Assembly (NCBI GenBank): GCA_030642205.1
Contig: DAOWOF010000084.1
Coordinates: 1 to 8,852 of the forward strand
Origin: Desulfobacteraceae bacterium
Lineage (GTDB): Bacteria > Desulfobacterota > DSM-4660 > Desulfatiglandales > Desulfatiglandaceae
Direction of reading: 5' to 3'
DNA length: 8,852 nucleotides
Shown: positions 1 to 5,242 of the stretch, piece by piece
Position numbering within the stretch: the first letter of the stretch is position 1
How the letters are laid out: every line of letters begins with the position of its first letter
The notes under the pieces: generated by a model
Told to the model about the DNA's origin: nothing
The model's database searches: none
The model's input: the letters and a program-made list of their open reading frames with translations, nothing else
Made by a program: the position numbers and the translations under genes

Positions 1-196
1 AAACAGGTTTGCACCAAATTCCAGCATGGATCCGACAACCTTCAAAGAGGCTGGTATTTTTAAAAATAAAAGAGATGGAATAAAGCTTCTGGGAAATGGT
101 GAAATTTCTTATCCTTTATTTCTTAAGGTTCATAAGGTTAGCAGATCTGCAAAAGAAAAAATAGAGTCCGCCGGCGGCAGGGTGGAGATTATATGA
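1..196 (+). CDS. rplO: 50S ribosomal protein L15, C-terminal part (5' end outside window)
   Basis: This is the last 64 codons of ribosomal protein L15, a large-subunit 23S rRNA-binding protein involved in late 50S assembly. The frame is open from position 2 to a TGA at 194-196. The visible part carries the C-terminal L15 pattern: an AGIF segment, then DGIKLLGNGEI, then the hydrophobic stretch PLFLKVHKVSRSA, and the closing IESAGGRVEII. The family signature includes the KLLGxG turn and the final IExAGG. The start and N-terminal half lie upstream of the window. The gene is followed after 16 nt by secY, the usual spc-operon order, so the two are almost certainly co-transcribed. I see no frameshift or other defect in the visible part. 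Confidence 0.95.
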   Translation, partial: NRFAPNSSMDPTTFKEAGIFKNKRDGIKLLGNGEISYPLFLKVHKVSRSAKEKIESAGGRVEII

Positions 197-212
197 ACGG
201 GGGTTCCTTGAG

Positions 213-1526
213 TTGACAGGCGGGTTTCAAAATATACCAAAAATACCTGAATTAAGAAAAAAAGTGCTTTTTACACTGCTAATGCTTTTTGTCTATCGAA
301 TCGGGTGCCATATACCAACACCAGGGATTGATGGAGCTGCTATGGCCGCTTTTTTTGGGGCTAATCAAAACACTTTATTTGGCCTTTTTGACATGTTTAC
401 AGGAGGTGCCCTTAAACAAATGTCAGTGATGGCTTTAGGTATAATGCCCTATATAAGTGCCTCTATCATTTTAGAATTGATGACTGTCGTTGTCCCATAC
501 CTGGAAAAGTTAAAAAAAGAAGGGGAACAAGGCAGAGCAAAGATAACCCAATATACAAGATATGGTACGGTATTGCTTAGTGTAATTCAAGGATTCGGAA
601 TTGCTGTTGGACTTGAACAAATGACGAGTTCTGGTGGAGCAATGATTGTGCCTGTAGGTGGTTGGGGCTTTAGATTAATGACAGTGATTACCTTGACTGC
701 TGGCACTTCTTTTTTGATGTGGCTTGGTGAGCAAATAACTGAAAGGGGAATTGGCAATGGTATCTCGCTTATTATATTTGCCGGAATAGTTGCCAGTTTT
801 CCAGCTGCAGTTGGCAATACATTCAGACTAATGTTTTCTCATGAAATATCACCCTTTTTTATGGTATTAATAACAGCCCTTATGATTTTGGTTATAGGAG
901 CGATAGTTTTTGTAGAAAGAGGGCAACGAAGGATTCCCGTCCAATATGCTAAAAGGGTTGTTGGAAGAAAAATCTATGGGGGACAAAGCACTCATTTACC
1001 TTTAAAAATTAATACTGCAGGAGTAATTCCTCCAATATTTGCTTCTTCTATTATAATGTTTCCTGCAACCATAGCAAATTTTTTGAATCAGGAACAGTTT
1101 CCTTGGTTGAAGGTGGTTGTAGACGTTTTAGCACCTGGACATATTGTATACAGTCTTATATATGTTGGCTTTATATTTTTCTTTTGTTATTTCTATACAG
1201 CCGTTCATTTTAATCCTATTGATGTGGCCGACAATATGAAAAGATCAGGAGGATTTATCCCAGGGATAAGACCAGGGAAAAATACAGCTGAATTTATAGA
1301 TAAAGTTCTCACTAGAATTACTTTTTCAGGAGCCATATATGTATCTGCGATATGTATATTACCTCAAATACTGATTTATCAATTAAATGTTCCGTTCTAT
1401 TTTGGAGGCACTGCTTTATTAATTGTTGTTGGTGTAGCTATGGATACCACTAATCAAATTGAGACACATATGTTATCCAGGCATTATGAAGGTTTTATGA
1501 AAAAAGGCTTGGGTAAACATCGATAA
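213..1526 (+). CDS. secY: Preprotein translocase subunit SecY
   Basis: SecY is the channel-forming subunit of the SecYEG translocase in the cytoplasmic membrane. The 437-residue product has the normal family length and about ten hydrophobic segments, roughly at residues 18-36, 70-90, 115-134, 152-171, 182-198, 214-234, 268-288, 310-330, 370-390 and 398-412. Conserved stretches visible are FQNIPKIPELRKKVLFT at the N-terminus, YRIGCHIPTPGID, ERGIGNGISLIIFAGI around residues 178-191, YAKRVVGRKIYGGQSTHLPL around 245-264, NTAGVIPPIFASS, and DTTNQIETHMLSRHYEGF near the C-terminus. The start is taken as TTG at 213 because it gives the expected short N-terminus and no in-frame ATG lies nearby. A G-rich run at 199-203 is a weak ribosome binding site. 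The gene lies 16 nt after rplO and 47 nt before infA; adk and map are not between them. Confidence 0.97.
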   Translation: MTGGFQNIPKIPELRKKVLFTLLMLFVYRIGCHIPTPGIDGAAMAAFFGANQNTLFGLFDMFTGGALKQMSVMALGIMPYISASIILELMTVVVPYLEKLKKEGEQGRAKITQYTRYGTVLLSVIQGFGIAVGLEQMTSSGGAMIVPVGGWGFRLMTVITLTAGTSFLMWLGEQITERGIGNGISLIIFAGIVASFPAAVGNTFRLMFSHEISPFFMVLITALMILVIGAIVFVERGQRRIPVQYAKRVVGRKIYGGQSTHLPLKINTAGVIPPIFASSIIMFPATIANFLNQEQFPWLKVVVDVLAPGHIVYSLIYVGFIFFFCYFYTAVHFNPIDVADNMKRSGGFIPGIRPGKNTAEFIDKVLTRITFSGAIYVSAICILPQILIYQLNVPFYFGGTALLIVVGVAMDTTNQIETHMLSRHYEGFMKKGLGKHR

Positions 1527-1573
1527 AGCAATATTGATAGATCTTAAGTGAATATTTTTATGGTAAATGCCTT

Positions 1574-1789
1574 ATGAGTGAGGAAGATATAATTGTTGTA
1601 GAAGGCGTTGTTATACAAACCTTACCCAATTCCATGTTCAGGGTCGAGCTTCAAAATGGGCATCGTGTCATCACCCATATTTCAGGAAAACTGAGAAAAC
1701 ACTTTATTAAGTTATTACCAGGTGATGTTGTTAAAATTGAATTATCATCTACTGACTTGAATAGAGGAAGGATTGTAAGTGGCAGGTAA
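1574..1789 (+). CDS. infA: Translation initiation factor IF-1
   Basis: IF-1 is a small cytoplasmic OB-fold protein that occupies the A site of the 30S subunit during initiation. The 71-residue product has the family's usual length and nearly the complete signature: EGVVIQTLPNSMFRVELQNGH, then HISGKLRKHFIKLLPGDVVKIELS, then DLNRGRIV. The last residues are SGR instead of the aromatic and basic ending (such as YR or FR followed by K) common in the family, so the tail is slightly unusual. The ATG at 1574 is chosen because ATGs at 1560 and 1567 run at once into stop codons in their own frames. No strong Shine-Dalgarno sequence is visible, which is odd for a housekeeping gene. It lies between secY and rpmJ and is probably co-transcribed with both. 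Confidence 0.95.
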   Translation: MSEEDIIVVEGVVIQTLPNSMFRVELQNGHRVITHISGKLRKHFIKLLPGDVVKIELSSTDLNRGRIVSGR

Positions 1790-1834
1790 AAAATAGAATA
1801 AACAATTTACTCTGTATCAGGAGACTTAGCCAAT

Positions 1835-1951
1835 ATGAAGGTAAGACCATCAGTAAAAAAGATATGTAATAAATGTAAGGTTATAAAGCGTAGAGGAATT
1901 GTCAGAGTAATATGCGAAAATCCACGACATAAACAAAGACAGGGCTCTTAA
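1835..1951 (+). CDS. rpmJ: 50S ribosomal protein L36, zinc-binding form
   Basis: This 38-residue gene is L36, the smallest large-subunit protein. It begins MKVRPSVKKICNKCKVIKRR and ends ENPRHKQRQGS. The residues Cys11, Cys14, Cys27 and His32 form the zinc site of the C+ (zinc-containing) L36 type. L36 is normally 37-38 residues, so it is full length. The ATG at 1835 has a good Shine-Dalgarno sequence, AGGAG at 1819-1823. The gene follows infA by 45 nt, the standard infA-rpmJ order. After it the ribosomal cluster is interrupted by a 192-nt spacer with a palindromic element before rpsM. Confidence 0.96.
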   Translation: MKVRPSVKKICNKCKVIKRRGIVRVICENPRHKQRQGS

Positions 1952-1983
1952 ACTTTATGATTAAATTTTGGAAAATCATTTAA

Positions 1984-2086
1984 TATTGATGGACTCGTAA
2001 AAAGTCCCATCAACAGGCCGAGAACGTCTCAGCCCTCCACCGCCTCGTAAAAAGGCGCAGAGCGACTTCTTGCGAGCTTATCAATG
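1984..2086 (+). repeat. Palindromic intergenic element with imperfect terminal inverted repeats and three internal hairpins
   Basis: The spacer between rpmJ and rpsM holds a compact structured element. The left end (1984-2006) and the reverse complement of the right end (2064-2086) match at 17 of 23 positions, and all six differences are transitions. Inside are three consecutive hairpins. The first is TTGATGGAC (1986-1994) with GTCCCATCAA (2004-2013), with one bulged C. The second is GGC-c-GAGA (2016-2023) with TCTC-a-GCC (2027-2034) around an ACG loop. The third is CGCCT (2041-2045) with AGGCG (2053-2057). Hairpins one and three share the 11-mer CTCGTAAAAAG at 1994-2004 and 2044-2054, exactly 50 bp apart. 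No reading frame or U-tract is evident. It looks like a dispersed REP or MITE-type repeat; copy number elsewhere cannot be seen from one window. Confidence 0.6.
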
Positions 2087-2099
2087 TTTATAATACAAT
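2070..2099 (+). promoter_or_regulatory. Possible sigma-70-type promoter for the rpsM block
   Basis: TTGCGA at 2070-2075 and TACAAT at 2094-2099 are separated by 18 nt and fit a vegetative promoter (4 of 6 and 5 of 6 consensus matches). A perfect TATAAT also lies at 2089-2094 but without a good -35 at normal spacing. The -35 candidate lies in the right arm of the palindromic element. Transcription from here would start about 35-40 nt before rpsM. AT-rich spacers often give chance matches, so this is a weak call. Confidence 0.35.
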
Positions 2100-2143
2100 A
2101 AACTGATTTACAATATCCAAAAATCATACAAAGGAGCATAAGA

Positions 2144-2515
2144 TTGCCAAGGATATCTGGTGTAGATTTACCAAAAGGGAAAAGAATGGAAATTGCCCTT
2201 ACTTATATTTATGGGATAGGTAAAACAACTGCACAAAAAATACTTACAGAATCAAATATTGATTGGGATACTAAATCCGATGATATTGATGGAGAACAGA
2301 TTACCAGGATCAGGAAAATAATCGATGATAAATTTAATGTCGAGGGAGATCTGAGGCGAGAAATATCCATGAATATTAAGCGGTTAATGGACTTAGGCGT
2401 ATATAGAGGGTTAAGGCATCGTCGAGGTCTTCCTGTCAGAGGTCAAAGAACGAGTACTAATGCTAGGACCAGAAAAGGACCCAGCAGATCTGTAATGGGT
2501 AAAAGGAAAAAATAA
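2144..2515 (+). CDS. rpsM: 30S ribosomal protein S13
   Basis: S13 sits in the 30S head, binds 16S rRNA and contacts the P-site tRNA and L5. The 123-residue product is the usual length. It shows the N-terminal RISGVDLPKGKR, the helix-hairpin-helix-like segment ALTYIYGIGKTTAQKIL, the central VEGDLRREISMNIKRLMDLG, and the strongly basic tail YRGLRHRRGLPVRGQRT followed by TNARTRKGP. The start is TTG at 2144; it gives the canonical beginning and is preceded by AAAGGAG at 2130-2136 with a 7-nt spacer, and no in-frame ATG is available upstream. It is the first gene of the alpha-operon type block. In E. coli this leader is the site of S4 autoregulation; I cannot recognise that pseudoknot here. Confidence 0.96.
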   Translation: MPRISGVDLPKGKRMEIALTYIYGIGKTTAQKILTESNIDWDTKSDDIDGEQITRIRKIIDDKFNVEGDLRREISMNIKRLMDLGVYRGLRHRRGLPVRGQRTSTNARTRKGPSRSVMGKRKK

Positions 2516-2533
2516 TAATTTTAAGGAGAGGGA

Positions 2534-2929
2534 ATGGCAAAAGCTGCGAGAAAAATAGGCAGAGCCAAGAAAGAAAAGAAAAATGTACCGACTGGAATAG
2601 TGCATATTAATTCAAGTTTTAATAATACTATAATTACTATTACTGATATATCTGGGAATGTTATTGCACAAACTAGTTCTGGCAGTGCAGGATTTAAGGG
2701 ATCCAGGAAAAGTACTCCTTTCGCGGCACAACTCGCAGGAAAAGAGGCCGTCAGAAAAGCTATGGAGCAGGGGATGAGAGTTGCTGAAGTCAGGGTTAAA
2801 GGCCCCGGCGTTGGTAGGGAGGCAGCTCTTAGATCATTACAGGTTGAGGGCTTTACAGTAACTATAATCAGAGATATAACACCTATCCCACATAATGGTT
2901 GCCGTCCCCCCAAAAGAAGAAGAGTTTAA
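2534..2929 (+). CDS. rpsK: 30S ribosomal protein S11
   Basis: S11 binds the 16S rRNA platform near the mRNA exit and helps position mRNA. The 131-residue product has the family pattern: a lysine-rich N-terminus, then GIVHINSSFNNTIITITD, SGSAGFKGSRKSTPFAAQLAG, VRVKGPGVGREAALRSL, and the hallmark C-terminus ITPIPHNGCRPPKRRRV. Length is normal. The ATG at 2534 has a strong Shine-Dalgarno sequence, AAGGAGAGG, at 2523-2531. It lies 18 nt after rpsM and 30 nt before rpsD, clearly in the same transcription unit. Confidence 0.97.
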   Translation: MAKAARKIGRAKKEKKNVPTGIVHINSSFNNTIITITDISGNVIAQTSSGSAGFKGSRKSTPFAAQLAGKEAVRKAMEQGMRVAEVRVKGPGVGREAALRSLQVEGFTVTIIRDITPIPHNGCRPPKRRRV

Positions 2930-2959
2930 GTATAAAATATACCAGATTAGGAGAATATA

Positions 2960-3589
2960 TTGGCTAGATACATCGGTTCATCATGTAGATTATGCCGAAG
3001 AGAGAATCTAAAATTATTACTAAAAGGGGATAGATGTTATTCTGAAAAATGCTCGTTTGAAAGGCGATCTTTTCCTCCAGGACAACACGGGCAGAGAAGA
3101 GTTGGGAAGCATTCTGACTACAGGATTCAGCTAAGGGAAAAACAAAAGGTTAAACGAATATATGGCATTTTAGAAAAACAGTTTAGAGGCTATTATCATA
3201 AAGCTGATAAGCGTTTAGGTATTACTGGCACAAATCTATTAATGATGTTAGAAACACGTCTTGATAATATTGTATATATTATGGGATTTGCAGCATCCAG
3301 GAATCAGGCCCGGCAATTAGTAAGACATAATCATTTTATGGTCAATTCTATTAAGACAAATATACCATCCTTTCAGGTAAAACCAGGAGATGTCATACAA
3401 GTTCGTGAGAAGAGTATGAAAATTAAGCCAATCTTAGAAGCAATGGAAACGGTTGTCAGACGGGGTATTCCTAAGTGGATTGAGGTTGATAAAGAAAAAA
3501 TCAAAGGGACTCTATTAAGTTATCCTAATAGAGAAGACCTTACAATGCCAATGCAAGAGCAGCTTATTGTCGAATTCTATTCAAAATAA
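2960..3589 (+). CDS. rpsD: 30S ribosomal protein S4, zinc-binding form
   Basis: S4 is a primary 16S rRNA binder that nucleates assembly of the 30S body and, in E. coli, represses its own operon. The 209-residue product is full length. The N-terminus carries Cys9, Cys12, Cys26 and Cys31, a C-x2-C and C-x4-C zinc site marking the C+ type of S4. Next come FPPGQHGQRR, the helical DYRIQLREKQKVKRIYG region, and the S4 RNA-binding domain from about residue 97, with LETRLDNIVYIMGFAASRNQ and ARQLVRHNHFMVN. The TTG at 2960 gives the standard MARYIGSSC start and follows AGGAG (2949-2953) with a 6-nt spacer. The gene lies 30 nt after rpsK and 40 nt before the preferred rpoA start. Confidence 0.97.
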   Translation: MARYIGSSCRLCRRENLKLLLKGDRCYSEKCSFERRSFPPGQHGQRRVGKHSDYRIQLREKQKVKRIYGILEKQFRGYYHKADKRLGITGTNLLMMLETRLDNIVYIMGFAASRNQARQLVRHNHFMVNSIKTNIPSFQVKPGDVIQVREKSMKIKPILEAMETVVRRGIPKWIEVDKEKIKGTLLSYPNREDLTMPMQEQLIVEFYSK

Positions 3590-3629
3590 AATTGTGGCAA
3601 ATAGATTTAATTTAATGGGAGGCTCTTTA

Positions 3630-4670
3630 TTGAAAGATCTTAAAAGTAAAAACTGGCGCGAATTAATTAAACCGAAAAAGGTTGAAATTGATCAATCTAC
3701 AATAACCAAAAAATATGCAAAAATTATATGTGAACCATTAGAACGTGGGTTTGCTATAACAATTGGTAATGCGTTAAGAAGGGTCTTGCTTTCGGCATTA
3801 CAAGGGACAGCAATTGTATCAGTGAAATTCAATGAGGTTCTTCATGAATTTTCTACAATCCCCGGTGTATATGAAGATGTGACAGATATTATTTTAAATC
3901 TAAAAGAAATAAAAATAAAATGTATCGATGTAGAAGAAGCAGAAATACATCTTATAAAAGATGTAGAGGGTGAAGTTACAGCAGGGGATATTGATACGCA
4001 TGGATTAGTTGAAATAATAAATCCTGAGCAGCATATTTCTACCTTAAATAAAGATGGTAGGATAGAAATGACAATGATTGTCAAAAGAGGAAAAGGTTAT
4101 CAGCCCGCAGAAAAACATAAAACCCGAGATACTGAGATTAGTGTTATACCTATTGATGCCATTTATTCTCCAATATTAAAAGTTAATCATGTTATTACCA
4201 ATTCAAGGATAGGACAAGTTACAGATTATGATAAACTAACCATGGAAGTTTGGACAGATGGTACAATTAATCCTGAGGATGCATTAGCTCTTGCCGCAAA
4301 AATACTGAAGGAGCAAATGAATCCTTTTATAAATTTTGAAGAGGAAATTGAGCCAGCTGAAATAGAAGAAGAGGAAAAAGAAGAGGCTATTAATGAAAAT
4401 CTCTTCAGGCATGTTTCAGAACTTGAGCTTTCCGTACGATCTGCAAATTGTCTGAAAAATGCAAATATAAAACATATCGGAGAATTAGTGCAAAAAACTG
4501 AATCCGAAATGTTAAAGACAAAGAACTTTGGTCGGAAATCATTAAATGAAATTAAGGCTATTTTAAAAGAAATGGGTTTATATTTAGGAATGAAACTTGA
4601 TGATTTCAATTCGGATAATGAAATTCATCCGATAATGGATGAACAAAATGAAGAGAGTATAGAGCTATGA
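3630..4670 (+). CDS. rpoA: DNA-directed RNA polymerase subunit alpha
   Basis: The alpha subunit forms the dimer that scaffolds RNA polymerase assembly, and its C-terminal domain binds UP elements and activators. The N-terminal domain shows NWRELIKPKKVEI, EPLERGFAITIGNALRRVLL and HEFSTIPGVYEDVTDIILNL. An acid-rich linker follows at about residues 237-258. The C-terminal domain has LELSVRSANCLKNANIKHIG, where Arg270 corresponds to the UP-element-contacting Arg265 of E. coli, and GRKSLNEIKAILKEMGLYLGM. I start at TTG 3630 (346 residues) because GGGAGG at 3617-3622 precedes it by 7 nt and it gives the family N-terminus. An in-frame TTG at 3567 would add 21 atypical residues, overlap rpsD and lack a comparable ribosome binding site. 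The stop overlaps the rplQ start (ATGA). Confidence 0.95.
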   Translation: MKDLKSKNWRELIKPKKVEIDQSTITKKYAKIICEPLERGFAITIGNALRRVLLSALQGTAIVSVKFNEVLHEFSTIPGVYEDVTDIILNLKEIKIKCIDVEEAEIHLIKDVEGEVTAGDIDTHGLVEIINPEQHISTLNKDGRIEMTMIVKRGKGYQPAEKHKTRDTEISVIPIDAIYSPILKVNHVITNSRIGQVTDYDKLTMEVWTDGTINPEDALALAAKILKEQMNPFINFEEEIEPAEIEEEEKEEAINENLFRHVSELELSVRSANCLKNANIKHIGELVQKTESEMLKTKNFGRKSLNEIKAILKEMGLYLGMKLDDFNSDNEIHPIMDEQNEESIEL

Positions 4671-5026
4671 GGCACAGAAAGGCTGGGAAAGAATTAGGAA
4701 GGAATACAAGCCACCGTAGAGCGCTGCTTAGAAATATTGTTACTTCTTTGATTAAATACGAGCAAATTGAGACAACGGATGCAAAGGCAAAAGCACTTAG
4801 ACCGATAGTCGAAAAGATGATTACACTTGCTAAACAGGGAGACTTGCATTCCAGGCGTCAAGCGCTGTCATATATACAAGATAAAAAGGTTGCGCATAAA
4901 TTATTTGATCAATTAAAAGATAGGTTTCAGGGAAGAGAAGGTGGATACATCAGGATAATTAAAAAAGGTCAGCGAAAAGGTGATGGTGCTTCTATTTCAA
5001 TTGTACAGTTGCTTCCTATTGATTAA
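4667..5026 (+). CDS. rplQ: 50S ribosomal protein L17
   Basis: L17 is a 23S rRNA-binding protein near the peptide exit side of the large subunit and is classically the last gene of the alpha operon. The 119-residue product starts MRHRKAGKELGRNTSHRRAL, continues with LLRNIVTSLIKYEQIETT, KALRPIVEKMITLAKQGDLH and SRRQALSY, and closes with GGYIRIIKKGQRKGDGAS. Length and motifs match the short bacterial type. The ATG at 4667 overlaps the rpoA stop (ATGA); only a weak GAGAG-type site precedes it, so translational coupling to rpoA is likely. No intrinsic terminator follows directly; the first one is about 150 nt downstream, in the pyrB leader. Confidence 0.97.
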   Translation: MRHRKAGKELGRNTSHRRALLRNIVTSLIKYEQIETTDAKAKALRPIVEKMITLAKQGDLHSRRQALSYIQDKKVAHKLFDQLKDRFQGREGGYIRIIKKGQRKGDGASISIVQLLPID

Positions 5027-5090
5027 TACGATAATATAAAAAGTATATTTTTTACAATCTATATAAACAGGATTTGTTATGAGTATGAAA

Positions 5091-5120
5091 TTGGAATAAA
5101 CATCAAAAAATATTTATATT
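5091..5120 (+). promoter_or_regulatory. Candidate promoter for the pyrB leader
   Basis: TTGGAA (5091-5096) and TATATT (5115-5120) are spaced by 18 nt and resemble a vegetative promoter (4 of 6 and 5 of 6 matches). Initiation would fall near 5127, giving about 22 nt before the leader ATG at 5150. A weaker alternative is TTTACA (5051-5056) with TGTTAT (5075-5080). The 5027-5149 interval is very AT-rich, so matches are cheap. Some promoter is expected because pyrB otherwise depends on transcripts from the ribosomal operon. Confidence 0.35.
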
Positions 5121-5149
5121 ATTTTATATCAATAATAATCAAAGGAAAT

Positions 5150-5242
5150 ATGAATTGCTGCATAAAAAAACGATTAAAACCCCCTTGCTTAATTAAAAGC
5201 AAGGGGGTTTTTTTTGGGAGGAATATAAGTGAGGCTTTTTGA
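5150..5242 (+). CDS. Putative pyrB leader peptide spanning the attenuator
   Basis: A 30-codon reading frame starts at ATG 5150, preceded by AAAGGA at 5141-5146. The peptide begins MNCCIKKRLKPP and ends GRNISEAF, with TGA at 5240-5242. It is read in a different frame from pyrB and overlaps its first 14 nt. It passes through the whole terminator hairpin, and its two adjacent Phe codons are the T-tract itself. This is the arrangement of E. coli pyrL, whose translation across the attenuator controls pyrBI. I do not recognise the peptide and its sequence need not matter. The ribosome binding site is close to the ATG (3 nt), so translation is plausible but not shown. It could be a chance frame in AT-rich DNA. 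Confidence 0.45.
   Translation: MNCCIKKRLKPPCLIKSKGVFFGRNISEAF
5176..5215 (+). terminator. Strong intrinsic terminator / candidate pyrBC attenuator
   Basis: AAAACCCCCTTGCTT (5176-5190) pairs perfectly with AAGCAAGGGGGTTTT (5197-5211) around an AATTAA loop, a 15-bp stem with an 11-bp GC-containing core. Eight T residues follow the G run at 5208-5215. This is a textbook Rho-independent terminator. It is the first terminator after rplQ. Its T-tract touches the pyrB Shine-Dalgarno sequence (5216-5221) and ends 13 nt before the pyrB start. No promoter fits between it and pyrB, so it must be read through for pyrB expression. Confidence 0.93.
5216..5221 (+). promoter_or_regulatory. pyrB ribosome binding site
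   Basis: GGGAGG lies 7 nt before the GTG at 5229 and fixes that codon as the pyrB start. It directly follows the terminator T-tract, so terminated transcripts would lack it, while read-through transcripts would expose it. Confidence 0.85.

Noticed and set aside
1984..2086. The palindromic spacer as a Rho-independent terminator of the spc-type block
   Set aside because: None of the hairpins is followed by a T-tract; the runs of A lie in the loops.
2521..2913. 130-codon open frame on the minus strand opposite rpsK
   Set aside because: It is antisense to a complete, canonical S11 gene and shows no recognisable domain; it looks like a shadow frame.
4226..4609. 127-codon open frame on the minus strand opposite rpoA
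   Set aside because: It is serine- and phenylalanine-rich, as expected from the reverse of an acidic and lysine-rich gene, and has no independent support.
5040..5056. A-run followed by T-run after rplQ, considered as the rplQ terminator
   Set aside because: The pairing is only A-T with a tiny loop and no G-C core, so it is unlikely to terminate transcription.
5079..5099. Six-codon frame MSMKLE with AGGA 6 nt upstream, between rplQ and the pyrB leader
   Set aside because: It is too short to call and not linked to the terminator. The -35 candidate at 5091 falls inside it, so it may not be transcribed with the leader.
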